Source: Streptococcus infantarius subsp. infantarius ATCC BAA-102 (GTDB lineage: Bacteria; Bacillota; Bacilli; Lactobacillales; Streptococcaceae). From it: 64,000 nucleotides of DNA. Shown piece by piece: positions 18,453 to 27,377 of the stretch (its first letter is position 1; every line of letters begins with the position of its first letter). Made by a program: the position numbers and the translations under genes. The notes beneath the pieces are model-generated. The model saw only the letters and a program-made list of their open reading frames with translations, was not told the origin of the DNA and did no database searches. The stretch covers positions 1-64,000 of the forward strand of contig NZ_DS572688.1 of assembly GCF_000154985.1 (NCBI RefSeq), given 5' to 3'.

Positions 18453-18607
18453 TGTAAGGAGATAAAACCTTACACAGAGTAGATGATTCGCGTCAAGTGT
18501 GTGTGAATGGGATGTCGTCACACAACGAAGCAATTTGCGCGGTGAATCGTTGCATCCGCTGTTATTTTTTAACAGCTCCAGTTTCCAAATGTAAAAAGGA
18601 GCAAAAA
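18453..18607 (+). promoter_or_regulatory. Tetrahydrofolate riboswitch with RBS-sequestering expression platform
   Basis: The aptamer (18474-18562) contains the strongly conserved blocks of the THF class: GAGTAGATGATTCGCGT, GTGTGTGTGAATGGGATG, GTCGTCACACAACGAAG, then GCGCGGTGAATCGTTGCATC. P1 is ACAG (18474-18477) with CTGT (18559-18562). Downstream, GCTGTT (18558-18563) can also pair with AACAGC (18571-18576), and GCTCC (18575-18579) with GGAGC (18598-18602), the ribosome site. These pairings are mutually exclusive, so ligand binding should free GCTCC to hide the ribosome site. A TACAAT -10 lies at 18442-18447 and a 7-bp leader stem at 18453-18474. Confidence 0.93.
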
Positions 18608-19165
18608 ATGAAAAACATTTTTCAAACACCAAAACTCACATCAAAGCGACTCGTGACCCTAGCTATGCTAATTGCACTGGCATTCATTGTTGGAAAGTTT
18701 TCTATTCCAGTCATTCCAGAACAGTTGGTCGTAAGCTTTACTTTTATTGTTAATGCCATTATCGGAATGGTTGCTGGTCCTATTTGGGGATTTATTAGTT
18801 TTGCCATTCTTGATGTCGTTGATAATCTCTTAAGCGGTCAAGGAAACTTTATTATCTGGTGGACTTTGATGGAAGCTGTTCAAGGATTTCTTTATGGACT
18901 TTTCTTCTATGGAAAAGAGCTCAAATGGTTAAATAAAAAAGATTGGCTTCACGTCACTCTGGCAGTACTTGTTACCATGCTGATTAGTACTTTTATCTTC
19001 ACACCACTGCTTGTTCAGATTTATTTTCACGTTCCATTTTGGGCACAATATCTAGCAGGTCGCTGGTTAAAAATCTTTGAAATTCCAATTCGTATTATCG
19101 TCATCATGTTTGTTGTTCCAAGGTTGCAGCGCATCCCTGAACTACGCAAGCTTGCTAATTTATAA
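18608..19165 (+). CDS. folT: Folate ECF transporter substrate-binding (S) component
   Basis: 185 residues, six membrane spans, basic N-terminus. ECF S components bind the vitamin and dock on the shared EcfAA'T energising module, which is not in this window. The AMLIALAFIVGKFSIP start, the GMVAGPIWGF turn and the DVVDNLL segment fit FolT, and the THF riboswitch upstream identifies folate as ligand. ATG 18608 follows AAAAAGGAGC; in-frame upstream codons lie inside the riboswitch and are not coding. Confidence 0.95.
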   Translation: MKNIFQTPKLTSKRLVTLAMLIALAFIVGKFSIPVIPEQLVVSFTFIVNAIIGMVAGPIWGFISFAILDVVDNLLSGQGNFIIWWTLMEAVQGFLYGLFFYGKELKWLNKKDWLHVTLAVLVTMLISTFIFTPLLVQIYFHVPFWAQYLAGRWLKIFEIPIRIIVIMFVVPRLQRIPELRKLANL

Positions 19166-19171
19166 ATCAAA

Positions 19172-19210
19172 AACCTCAGAGAGTTATCCCATCTCTGAGG
19201 TATTTTTTTT
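19172..19210 (+). terminator. folT terminator
   Basis: ACCTCAGAGA (19173-19182) pairs with TCTCTGAGGT (19192-19201), followed by a run of eight T. Confidence 0.9.
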
Positions 19211-19213
19211 GCA

Positions 19214-19239
19214 GCAAAAAAGCACCTAACGGTGCTTTT
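19214..19239 (-). terminator. ddl terminator
   Basis: AAAAGCACC-TAAC-GGTGCTTTT; on the minus strand it ends in six T, 6 nt after the ddl stop. Confidence 0.88.
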
Positions 19240-19244
19240 CATTT

Positions 19245-20291
19245 TTAAATCAAATGGCTTTCGCGTTTTTCAAACATCTCTTTAGCCAGCTCAACCAATT
19301 TTTCAATCAAATCTGAGTAAGCAAGTCCCATGTTTTCCCAAAGAAGTGGATACATTGACCATTGTGTGAAACCAGGCATTGTGTTCAATTCATTAAGGTA
19401 AACATGACCATCTTCTGTCAAGAAGAAATCACAACGTGACAAACCACAGCCACCGATAGCACGAAAAGCTGTTGTTGCATAGCCACGCATTTCTTCCATA
19501 ATGTCGCTATCAATATGAGCTGGAATATCCATGGTAATTTTGTTATCGATGTATTTAGCATCGTAATCGTAGAAAGCAACGTCTTTAACAACTTCACCAG
19601 GAAGTGTTGTTTTCACATCAGCATTTCCCAAAATTCCAACTTCGATTTCTCGAGCGTTAACACCAGTTTCGATAAGAATACGGCTATCATATTTAAGAGC
19701 AAAATCAATAGCTGAGCGAAGTGCTGCTTCATCCTCAGCTTTTGAGATACCTACTGAAGAACCCATGTTAGCTGGTTTAACAAAGACAGGGTATGTCAAT
19801 TTGTCATTTACTTCTGCTACGGCTGCATCAAGATCAGAACCTTCAACATAAGTCACGTAAGGAACAAGTGGAACTCCTGCAGATTCAAGGACATGTTTTG
19901 TTGAAATTTTGTCCATTGCAACACTTGATGACAAAATGTTAGTTCCAACATAAGGCATTTTAAGAACTTCAAGGAAACCTTGGACAGAACCGTCTTCACC
20001 CATTGGTCCGTGAAGAACTGGGAATACTACTGCGCCAGGTTCATAAATATCACTTGGTTTAATTTTTTGACTTTCAACAACTGTGTCGTTAGTCATCAAT
20101 TTTTCATCATCAGCAGGTTTGCTAAAGAATTCTTGTGTTTTAATAAAATCACCAGATTTTGTGATGAAGTAAGTTTTCACAAAGAATTTATCATAATTAA
20201 TCGCACGCATGACGCTTTCAGCTGATAAAACAGATACTTCACGTTCCGCAGAACGTCCACCATAAAGTAAAACAAGCGTTTCTTTTGCCAT
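19245..20291 (-). CDS. ddl: D-alanine--D-alanine ligase
   Basis: 348 residues. ATP-grasp enzyme making the D-Ala-D-Ala dipeptide that MurF uses. [13 protein letters not shown] at the N-terminus, the [15 protein letters not shown] block, [11 protein letters not shown], and [11 protein letters not shown] at the C-terminus are all present. It has a good promoter (20459-20431) and its own terminator. The ribosome site is weak (AGGTAATTAAAGTTT). Confidence 0.97.
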   Translation of the reverse strand: MAKETLVLLYGGRSAEREVSVLSAESVMRAINYDKFFVKTYFITKSGDFIKTQEFFSKPADDEKLMTNDTVVESQKIKPSDIYEPGAVVFPVLHGPMGEDGSVQGFLEVLKMPYVGTNILSSSVAMDKISTKHVLESAGVPLVPYVTYVEGSDLDAAVAEVNDKLTYPVFVKPANMGSSVGISKAEDEAALRSAIDFALKYDSRILIETGVNAREIEVGILGNADVKTTLPGEVVKDVAFYDYDAKYIDNKITMDIPAHIDSDIMEEMRGYATTAFRAIGGCGLSRCDFFLTEDGHVYLNELNTMPGFTQWSMYPLLWENMGLAYSDLIEKLVELAKEMFEKRESHLI

Positions 20292-20594
20292 AAACTTTAA
20301 TTACCTGAACAGAAAAAAGGTACCAAGTTTTAATACACTTAATAACATTTTTCATCGAACCAAGAAGCCTCACAAAATAAGCCAAATCTCAGTTCAAGTT
20401 CAATTCCTTTTCTATTACAATTTCCTAATTATCATACCACAAAAGAAGCCGCCTTTCAAACTCCTACAGCCATAAGATGGAAGATAATATAACAAGGAAA
20501 GTTTAAAGATTATAAGGATGATAATGAGGTGGTTTTTATTACTTAACACCACTATATAACGAAAAGCCGATAAATTCAATGAAAAGCAAAAAGA
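20292..20594 (-). promoter_or_regulatory. ddl promoter and surrounding intergenic region
   Basis: Minus strand TTGAAA (20459-20454), 17-bp spacer, TATGAT (20436-20431) gives a start near 20424 and a leader of about 130 nt. The rest of the 303-bp gap between ddl and the membrane gene holds AT-rich DNA; no gene or clear terminator was seen in 20460-20594. Confidence 0.65.
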
Positions 20595-21941
20595 TTAATA
20601 ACCAGTAATACTTTTCTTATCAAAATAAACCGACATCCATTGGTTAAACCAATCGTTCGAATCAATTTTCACATTAGATGTTAGGAGATAAGCATTATAG
20701 TCTGTTTTGGGAGTACTTAATAGTGGTATTCTAACATCACTATTTTTAGGAGAATTGTAGAGTCTACTATATTGATTTGAAACCTCTTTAAATGAATTTG
20801 TTAAATCTTCATTTATTATCCAATAGCTATGGAGAAATAGAAAACTCAAAAGAGCTACAAAAACAGCCAATCCTTTTTGATTAAATTCCCGATACAATAC
20901 ATTAATTAAACTGAACAAAATTATTCCTAAAAATAATACCGAACCAAACAATGTTCGTTTAGGAGTTTCAGGAGAGGCTATAAGAGCAAATGCTGATGAA
21001 AAGTGTCCTACAAAAAGAATAGTCCATAAAGCAATCGTATTTTTGGAAAGTTTTACCTTTTTAACAACTAAAAGGATAATGAATAAAATAATTAAAGTGT
21101 AGATAAACCAATAATTATGAATTAAATTATCAAAAATCATTTTAAAATTATCTTTAACAATATCAATTGTTAATGTCATTGCACCTCGTTTTTGTGATCC
21201 CGGAGATTTTAACATTAACAAGAAGCCTAGACCACCGGTAAATAAACTTGCTATACCATACTTTGTTCCTTTACTCCTATAAGGGTAATGAATTGCTAGA
21301 TATATAAATGCCATTAATAAAGTCGCTGGCGATGAATTTTCATTACTTGCTCCAGCTAAAAAACCTAATAGAACTATTTCAAAGCCTTTAAAGAGTGGAA
21401 CCTCTTTATTTGTTATTGATATAATACATAAAAAATAAGTAAGATAAATAACACTTGTCCACAAATAATTACATGAACCTGAAATCCATAAAACAGATTT
21501 TCCAATTTCTGGAAGATAAAACCAAAAATATATAAATGATAATATGTAAACTGCTGGCCTAATTTTACCTACTTCTTTGGTCTTCCCTATGAGAATAATG
21601 AGCCATATTAAAATTAAATAAATCAGTGTATTAATAATATCAAAATAGATTTTTTTGAATTGTAAAATAAATTGGACCATTGTATGAGCAACAAATCTTC
21701 CATTCCACATTTTCCAATGATTAATTTGAGATTCTATAATTGATAATATACCATGAATACGTTTAGGATGACTAGTTGGCAAATACCCTTGATAAACATA
21801 ATGATATGTAAAGTCATCCGAAGTAAATAATGTTAAACGATTTAAGTGAAATATTAATATTGCAAATATTAAACTAAATAAACAGAACAAAAAATATCGT
21901 ATTTTTTGTTCTGTTTATTTAGCACTTCTTTTCAAAACCAT
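20595..21941 (-). pseudogene. Multi-pass membrane protein (DUF6056/GtrS-like) with in-frame TAA near the start
   Basis: The main frame encodes about 440 residues with roughly ten membrane spans and an early SDDFTYHYVYQG loop, the acidic motif seen in GT-C-type glycosyltransferase-like membrane proteins; NYLW and SNENSSPATLL follow. Continuous reading back from the first helix gives TEQKIRYFLFCLFSLIFAIL, then TAA (21917-21915), then MVLKRSAK starting at ATG 21941 behind AAAAGGACT. So the gene has an ochre stop at codon 9. The first downstream start-type codon is TTG 21890, inside the hydrophobic helix. It may be silent or rescued by reinitiation. It lies alone between recR and ddl. Confidence 0.75.
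21874..21922. repeat. Perfect 23-bp inverted repeat over the 5' end of the membrane gene
   Basis: Arms 21874-21896 and 21900-21922 are perfect reverse complements with a 3-nt centre (TCG). The left arm codes for the first helix (YFLFCLFS on the minus strand); the right arm contains the TAA stop. It is AT-rich and not a usual terminator. Confidence 0.85.
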
Positions 21942-21966
21942 AGTCCTTTTATTCTAATCAATAATC

Positions 21967-21992
21967 TAAAAGCAGCCTTCCGCTGCTTTTCT
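21967..21992 (-). terminator. recR terminator
   Basis: AAAGCAGC-CTTCC-GCTGCTTTT, 8-bp stem, directly after the recR stop on the minus strand. Confidence 0.8.
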
Positions 21993-21998
21993 CGTATT

Positions 21999-22595
21999 CT
22001 ACAATTCTGTTCGGTTTTCAATAGCACGAAGTAGGGTAACTTCATCGGCATATTCGATATCTGAACCTACCGCTAATCCACGCGCCAAGCGTGTTACTTT
22101 GATTCCTGCAGGTTTTAGGACACGTGAGATATACATAGATGTTGCTTCACCATCTGCGGTGGCGTTGGTTGCAATAATAACCTCACTAACCTCACTATCC
22201 ATTAAACGTGTAATCAATGACTTCAAATTAATATCATCAGGACCGACACCATTCATCGGTGAAATAAGTCCGTGTAAGACATGATAAAGTCCGTGATATT
22301 CTTGGATTTTTTCCATAGCTGAGACATCTTTTGAATCCTCAACCACCAAAAGCACTGAACGATCACGTGTCTGATCATTACAAATTTGGCAAGGATCTTC
22401 ATCAGTCAAATTCCCGCACACTGAACAATAAGTTAATTCTCGTTTTGCAGCCAACAAGTTTTTAGCAAATTCATTCACGTCTTCATCAGACATACCAATC
22501 GTGTAAAAGGCCAAACGTGTCGCCGTTTTAATCCCTATTCCTGGTAACTTTGTAAAACTATCAATTAGCTTTGCAATCGGTGTTGGATAAAGCAT
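21999..22595 (-). CDS. recR: Recombination protein RecR
   Basis: 198 residues. RecR loads RecA with RecO/RecF in gap repair. The helix-hairpin-helix ([15 protein letters not shown]), the four-Cys zinc site ([17 protein letters not shown]) and the Toprim domain (VVEDSKDV to GEATSMYI) are in order. GAAAGGAG lies before ATG 22595; it follows pbp2B with only a 59-bp gap. Confidence 0.97.
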   Translation of the reverse strand: MLYPTPIAKLIDSFTKLPGIGIKTATRLAFYTIGMSDEDVNEFAKNLLAAKRELTYCSVCGNLTDEDPCQICNDQTRDRSVLLVVEDSKDVSAMEKIQEYHGLYHVLHGLISPMNGVGPDDINLKSLITRLMDSEVSEVIIATNATADGEATSMYISRVLKPAGIKVTRLARGLAVGSDIEYADEVTLLRAIENRTEL

Positions 22596-22622
22596 TTTTT
22601 CTCCTTTCTTCTGATAAAGTCA

Positions 22623-22644
22623 CGAGCCGACCTTCGCCGACTCG
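22623..22644 (-). other. GC-rich hairpin between pbp2B and recR
   Basis: Minus strand CGAGTCGGC-GAAG-GTCGGCTCG makes a 9-bp stem (two wobble pairs) with a GAAG loop. There is no T-run after it, so a processing or stability element is more likely than a terminator. Confidence 0.5.
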
Positions 22645-22654
22645 AACTTCTTTT

Positions 22655-24736
22655 TTATTTATTAGCGTATGTTGACATGTACAAGTTAATAATGTCACGC
22701 GCAATTAGTTGGTTAGGGTGATTCTCATCACTTGTTAAGTGAGGGATGATAACCGCAACCGCAATTTTAGAATCATCATTTTTTGAGTAATCGTAAGCAA
22801 GAACACTCAAGTTAACTGTTGTCACTGCATTACCATTGGCGTCAATAGCATAAGTTTCGGCAGTACCTGTTTTACCAGCGATAGTAACATTTCCACGCAT
22901 GTGAGTACCAGTAGCATAACCACTTGTACTATTTACCACTTGATAGAAACCTTGTTGAAGAAGAGCCATTTCATCGCTTGAAATATTAACTTTGTTTAAA
23001 ACATTAGTATCAATCGTTTTAGACAAGTTGCCAAGTCCTGTTGTGCCATCATTATCATAAACACTATCGACAATGTGTGGCGCAACACGGTTACCACCAT
23101 TTGCGACTGTTGCAGCGTACTGAGCAAGTTGCATTGGTGTGTAAGAATCGTACTGACCGAAGGCTTCTGTTAAGACATTACCAGGGCTGTAATCTTCTGA
23201 GAGGTAACCAGTCGTTATTTCTGGCAAATCCATTCCAGTGCTTGTTCCTAAACCATATTCGGCATAGGTAGCACGAAGTTCTTCCATAGCTTTTTTTGTT
23301 CCAGTTGTGGCAAGTGTCATTCCAGAATAATATTCTTGCCCCATCATTTTAAGAGCTACTTGAACCATGTAAGTATTTGAAGAGTACTCAAGGGCTTGAA
23401 CAGCTGTGATATTCGTTGCCCCACTACCTGTGAACCATGATTTAATGGATGGAGAGCCAGCAAGATTGATTGACTGGTCGGCAATAACTTGGTTACCAGA
23501 AATCGCATTATTTTCCCAACCTGAACTGATAGTTGCAGCTTTGACAACTGACCCTGGAACAAAGAGGTCATTAATTGTTCCAAGAGCGTCTAGAGTTGTT
23601 GTTGACGAACCAGTTTCATGTGACAAACCTGCCATAGCTAAAATAGCACCTGTCTTTGGATTCAAAGCCACCGCATAAGCCCCTTCAGAATAAGTGGCAA
23701 AACCAGCAGCGATTGAGGCTCCGTAATATTGATTCAAAATATTTTCAACACCTAATTGGAAATCAGAGTTGACAGTCAATTTCAAGTTTTTACCTGATTT
23801 ACCTTCTCTAGTAACATCATCTGAGACAACGTTACCATTTTTATCGGTAGTGATTTCACGAACTGTGTGTGTTCCTTGCAAATCATCTTCATAAGCTTTT
23901 TCAAGATAAGATGTTCCGACACGGTCATTCATCGAATAACCTTTAGCTAGATATTCTTCTGCTTCTTCAGCTGGCAAACCTGATTGTTTTGAAGAAACTG
24001 TACCAATAAGGGTTGATAGAGAACCTGTTGATGTTTGACGATCCCAGTCAGTCGCAATAGAAATTCCTGATAATTTTGAACGATTAGCTGTGATATAAGC
24101 AATTTGATCGTCTGTCAAATCACCAGTCGTCAAATTAACGGTGCTAAATATTGAAGCAGCATTCATCTGACTGAAAATGTACACCAACTTCAATTCGTCT
24201 TCTGTATAATTAATCTCATCATCCGTTACAGCCTTAACAGCATTGGCATAGACCTTAGATTCTGTTAAGTTATTACCGTAATTATCATATTTTTGATTAT
24301 TCGGAAGACTCTTGACGACCTTAGCATAAGTGTCTGAATCAGCTAAATAATAATCTTTTTTCTGACGTGTTGTAACATTTGTTTCTGTAAAATCAACCAA
24401 GGTCGATAGCGTTTTTGCCAAGTTTTTTATTTCCTCAGCAGTGATGGTATTACTACGTGTGAAAGCAACGACTTGTTTAACATTATTTGATACTAATAGA
24501 TTGCCTGCGGCATCAAAAATTTGACCACGAGGACTTGAGGACGTTACCTTGTAGGTAGTTGATGAATTTAACTTATCATCGTAAAAAGATTTATTTAAAA
24601 TTTGCATCTGTGCCAATCTTAAAATAATAATTGAAAATAAGACGACGATAACTGCAAAAATCAAATAAATACGTTTTGTAATACTGGTTGTTTTTTTGGC
24701 AATTTTGATTTTGCTCAATCTCTTCTTAACTGACAT
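22655..24736 (-). CDS. pbp2B: Class B penicillin-binding protein 2B (transpeptidase)
   Basis: 693 residues. One N-terminal membrane helix after a Lys-rich cytoplasmic tail, the PBP dimerisation region, then the transpeptidase domain with active-site SVVK (Ser396), SSN (EYSSNTYM) and KTGTAE near residue 620. It crosslinks peptidoglycan during cell elongation, the target altered in penicillin-resistant streptococci. Co-oriented with recR, ddl and murF. Confidence 0.95.
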   Translation of the reverse strand: MSVKKRLSKIKIAKKTTSITKRIYLIFAVIVVLFSIIILRLAQMQILNKSFYDDKLNSSTTYKVTSSSPRGQIFDAAGNLLVSNNVKQVVAFTRSNTITAEEIKNLAKTLSTLVDFTETNVTTRQKKDYYLADSDTYAKVVKSLPNNQKYDNYGNNLTESKVYANAVKAVTDDEINYTEDELKLVYIFSQMNAASIFSTVNLTTGDLTDDQIAYITANRSKLSGISIATDWDRQTSTGSLSTLIGTVSSKQSGLPAEEAEEYLAKGYSMNDRVGTSYLEKAYEDDLQGTHTVREITTDKNGNVVSDDVTREGKSGKNLKLTVNSDFQLGVENILNQYYGASIAAGFATYSEGAYAVALNPKTGAILAMAGLSHETGSSTTTLDALGTINDLFVPGSVVKAATISSGWENNAISGNQVIADQSINLAGSPSIKSWFTGSGATNITAVQALEYSSNTYMVQVALKMMGQEYYSGMTLATTGTKKAMEELRATYAEYGLGTSTGMDLPEITTGYLSEDYSPGNVLTEAFGQYDSYTPMQLAQYAATVANGGNRVAPHIVDSVYDNDGTTGLGNLSKTIDTNVLNKVNISSDEMALLQQGFYQVVNSTSGYATGTHMRGNVTIAGKTGTAETYAIDANGNAVTTVNLSVLAYDYSKNDDSKIAVAVIIPHLTSDENHPNQLIARDIINLYMSTYANK

Positions 24737-24856
24737 TCTTTCCTCACAATTAAAAGCTTCGTTTTATATTTTATCACAATTTACTTAAAAGAGTGTGACA
24801 CAAAATGTAAAACTTTTCACTTTTTTACATCCCCACTTTTCAAGAAAAAAAGCACA

Positions 24857-24886
24857 CCAAAAAAGGAGTGTTAAATCACTCCTTTC
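24857..24886 (-). terminator. niaX terminator
   Basis: Minus strand AAAGGAGTG-ATTTAA-CACTCCTTT followed by TTT, just after the niaX stop. Confidence 0.85.
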
Positions 24887-24889
24887 ACT

Positions 24890-25438
24890 CTATTTAGCAT
24901 CAACTGAAAAATCAACGCCAACTTTATCACGTAAGAATTTCCAAAGGAAATACGCAATGTAAAAATCAATTGTTCCATGAACGAGAGAACCTAACCCAAT
25001 CAAGCCTACCAAAGACCAAATATAAGCTGCTCCTGTATGTGCACCAGCTGTTAAAGCAAGAACAACGATGAATTCTGCTAAACCATGTAAAATATTTAAG
25101 AAAATAGCAAATCCAAATGTCAAAACTGGCTTTTCAAGCAAGGTTGGGCGTTTTTTAATCATGACAGCACCAACTACTGCAAACAACAAATGCGATACAG
25201 CTCGCAAAACGATGACAATTGGAAAACCTGCTAACAAGAATCCAAGACTTGTTCCCAAAGCGACTAAAACAGCCACTTGTGGTGAAATGAACATAGCCAT
25301 AAAGACTGGCACATGACTAGCTAGTGTAAATGAAGCTGGACCGATGACAACCTTAACCGGCATAACCAAAGGAATTAAAATCCCAAAGGCAACTAAAATA
25401 GCTGTAAAAGCAAGAGACTTAGTTTGATGACGTCTCAT
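24890..25438 (-). CDS. niaX: Niacin ECF transporter S component
   Basis: 182 residues with five to six membrane spans; positively charged start MRRHQTKSLAF. It would bind nicotinate/nicotinamide and use the shared ECF module. The identification rests on ECF-S-like features (VIGPASFTLASHVPVFMAMF), on the adjacent niacin repressor gene niaR and on the shared operator-like palindrome. ATG 25438 has AAGGAG 7 nt upstream; the in-frame codons above it lie in the leader. Confidence 0.88.
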   Translation of the reverse strand: MRRHQTKSLAFTAILVAFGILIPLVMPVKVVIGPASFTLASHVPVFMAMFISPQVAVLVALGTSLGFLLAGFPIVIVLRAVSHLLFAVVGAVMIKKRPTLLEKPVLTFGFAIFLNILHGLAEFIVVLALTAGAHTGAAYIWSLVGLIGLGSLVHGTIDFYIAYFLWKFLRDKVGVDFSVDAK

Positions 25439-25463
25439 ATGACAACTCCTTTTATATATGATA

Positions 25464-25497
25464 ATACCTGAATGATCCCCAATTATCACTCAGGTAT
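25464..25497 (-). promoter_or_regulatory. 13-bp leader hairpin of niaX
   Basis: Minus strand ATACCTGAGTGAT, loop AATTGGGG, ATCATTCAGGTAT: 13 pairs including one G-U. It lies about 26 nt before the niaX start within a leader of about 125 nt. No T-run follows. Confidence 0.65.
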
Positions 25498-25569
25498 GAC
25501 GATAGCTTTAATCAATTAACTAACAAGCAATACACTACGTTTTTTGAAAGTAGCTAACTGACCTAGCCT

Positions 25570-25607
25570 ATTATAAAGAAAAAAATAACAGGTGTCAAGA
25601 CACCTGT
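25570..25607 (-). promoter_or_regulatory. niaX promoter with overlapping NiaR-type operator
   Basis: Minus strand ACAGGTGTCTTGACACCTGT is a perfect 20-bp palindrome (25607-25588) containing the -35 hexamer TTGACA (25598-25593). A 17-bp spacer leads to TATAAT (25575-25570). A repressor on the palindrome would block polymerase. The T-rich spacer after the palindrome lets it act also as the niaR terminator. Confidence 0.85.
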
Positions 25608-25614
25608 AGCTGTT

Positions 25615-26136
25615 TTAGTTTGATTTCAAAAGCAAGCCCTTATCAGACAAGTCAGATTTGATTTCTTCAAATTCATCTTTTGAATGACATGACAAGGTAT
25701 GTGTATGAATACCATCCGTTAAAGATGAAAGGAGTGTAGCATTTGAATGTTCAACCTTCTCCATAAAGTTATCAATATCTTCCTGACTTTTGATATTAAG
25801 AGGTGCTGTCAGCATCCCATAAATTGGATGTTCAACTTCCACATCAACCATAATGCCACCTTTTGAGATGACACTCTCCAATTCTTCTTTAGTATACTCT
25901 GGACCATGTTGACACGCAATTTTCCCGATAAACTGGTGTGAGTAAAGTGCCTGAGATAAGACATAACCTCGTGGCGTAGAAATGACATCATGATTAGCTG
26001 CTCTCAACAAAGCCACATCTCCTACAATAATTTGGCGACTCACACCAAGTTGACCTGCTAAAACACTTGCTGAAATGGGAACTTGCGTCTGACTCAAAAT
26101 ATCAATAATTTTTTGACGGCGTTCTGCTGCCTTCAT
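25615..26136 (-). CDS. niaR: Niacin-responsive transcriptional repressor
   Basis: 173 residues. N-terminal winged HTH (RRQKIIDILSQTQVPISASVLAGQLGVSRQIIVGDV) and a C-terminal 3H ligand/metal domain with its three conserved His: near SHQFIGKIACQH, in VEVEHPIYG and in GIHTHTLSC. NiaR represses NAD precursor genes when nicotinate is abundant. RBS AAAGGGGA precedes ATG 26136; niaX lies directly downstream with its own promoter. Confidence 0.93.
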   Translation of the reverse strand: MKAAERRQKIIDILSQTQVPISASVLAGQLGVSRQIIVGDVALLRAANHDVISTPRGYVLSQALYSHQFIGKIACQHGPEYTKEELESVISKGGIMVDVEVEHPIYGMLTAPLNIKSQEDIDNFMEKVEHSNATLLSSLTDGIHTHTLSCHSKDEFEEIKSDLSDKGLLLKSN

Positions 26137-26236
26137 AAAAGTCCCCTTTACAAAATATAATACTTACTACTAATCATACCACAAATTGAACGAAAACAGA
26201 ATTTCTCCGAACTGATAACAAAAAGGGTAACAAATT

Positions 26237-26273
26237 CAAAAAAAGCACCCTAGGGACTAGCCTAGAATGCTTT
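26237..26273 (-). terminator. gpmA terminator
   Basis: GCACCCTAGG and CCTAGAATGC pair (two wobbles) around GACTAG; the minus strand continues with seven T. Confidence 0.8.
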
Positions 26274-26311
26274 CATATCAAGGACTTTACGCCTTATAAT
26301 CTCTTATCAGA

Positions 26312-27004
26312 TTATTTACCCAAGAAGTATTCGTCAGTAACGTTCAATTTTTCGTCAAATTCGAATACAAGTGGTGGGAAGTTAGGGATTTCAACATCCA
26401 TAATTTCGTCATCTGACAATTGTTTGATGTGTTTTACAAGAGCGCGGATTGAGTTACCGTGAGCACCTACAAAGACGTTCTTACCATCTTTAAGAGCTGG
26501 AGCGATTTTATCTTCCCAGAATGGAAGGGCACGTTCCAAAGTAACTTTCAAGTTTTCTGCATCTGGAACAACTTTGTCATCAAGGTTAGCGTAACGACGA
26601 TCAGTGTGTGCTGAGTATTGATCGTCTTTAGCCATAGCTGGTGGCAATACATCGTATGAACGACGCCAGATGTGAACTTGTTCGTCACCCCATTTTTCAG
26701 CAGCTTCAGCTTTGTTTTGACCAGTCAAACCACCGTAGTGACGTTCGTTCAAGCGCCATGATTTTTCAACTGGAACCCAAAGTTGGTCAGAAGCTTCAAG
26801 AGCAAGGTTAGTTGTTTTGATAGCACGTTTAAGAACTGAAGTGAAAGCAACATCGAATTCGATTCCTGCTTCTTTGATCAATTTACCTGCTTCAGTAGCT
26901 TGTTTAGTACCTTCTTCTGTAAGGTCAACATCAGCCCAACCAGTGAAAAGGTTAGCTTTGTTCCATTCAGATTCCCCGTGACGTGCAAACACTAATTTTA
27001 CCAT
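26312..27004 (-). CDS. gpmA: 2,3-bisphosphoglycerate-dependent phosphoglycerate mutase
   Basis: 230 residues. Glycolytic 3-PG/2-PG interconversion. The phosphohistidine motif [12 protein letters not shown] (His9-10 region), the substrate segment [12 protein letters not shown] and the second catalytic His in [10 protein letters not shown] are intact. Strongly codon-biased, in keeping with high expression. RBS AAAGGAGACT precedes ATG 27004. Confidence 0.97.
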   Translation of the reverse strand: MVKLVFARHGESEWNKANLFTGWADVDLTEEGTKQATEAGKLIKEAGIEFDVAFTSVLKRAIKTTNLALEASDQLWVPVEKSWRLNERHYGGLTGQNKAEAAEKWGDEQVHIWRRSYDVLPPAMAKDDQYSAHTDRRYANLDDKVVPDAENLKVTLERALPFWEDKIAPALKDGKNVFVGAHGNSIRALVKHIKQLSDDEIMDVEIPNFPPLVFEFDEKLNVTDEYFLGK

Positions 27005-27250
27005 TAGATAAAGTCTCCTTTAAAATAGTCCAAAGGCTATAAATACACAGCGAAAAATAGATCTTAACCCTTACCAGAATAGCAAATCATTAAACTATTT
27101 TTAGCTCAGCATTTTAACCAATTATTATTACGACAAAAGTCGTTTACTCTTACTATTCTACCCAAAAAGCTCTAAAAAAGCTAGTATAATTGCTAATTTT
27201 CTATAAAAGAGTCTGCCTTTACCAACCGTTTACTCTCATTTTTTCAAAAT
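27005..27250 (-). other. gpmA upstream region
   Basis: No gene seen. On the minus strand TTAGCAATTATACTAGC near 27180-27196 contains a TATACT -10-like box, and GGTAGAATAG near 27155 another, both candidate gpmA promoters with a leader of 140-180 nt. Repeats GAGTAAACG occur twice (about 27138 and 27230). Confidence 0.4.
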
Positions 27251-27350
27251 AAAAAAATGGAATGACCAGCAATTGATTCTTAAAAAGAGTGATTCAATTG
27301 CGGTCACACCACCCCCACTTTCTAACGAAAATGGTAGCTTTCTATATGAT
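27251..27350 (-). ncRNA. Candidate small RNA (~100 nt) between the metal ATPase and gpmA
   Basis: A consensus promoter on the minus strand, TTGACA (27386-27381), 17 bp, TATAAT (27363-27358), fires into a 100-bp stretch that has no reading frame and ends in a strong terminator: TGACC-GCAATTGA arm, TTTTT-type loop, matching TCAATTGC-T-GGTCA arm, then TTCCATTTTTTT. A first hairpin CCATTTTC-GTTA-GAAAGTGG precedes a G-rich single-stranded stretch. It could instead be an attenuated leader of gpmA, whose start is about 250 nt further on. Confidence 0.6.
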
Positions 27351-27377
27351 TAAGGCTATTATAGTTCAAAAAATTTT

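Noticed and set aside
18497-18607. Upstream extension of folT by 37 codons
   Set aside because: These codons lie within the THF aptamer; the ATG at 18608 has the ribosome site and the normal FolT N-terminus.
22623-22644. Terminator between pbp2B and recR
   Set aside because: The stem has no T-run after it and recR follows within 30 bp with its own ribosome site.
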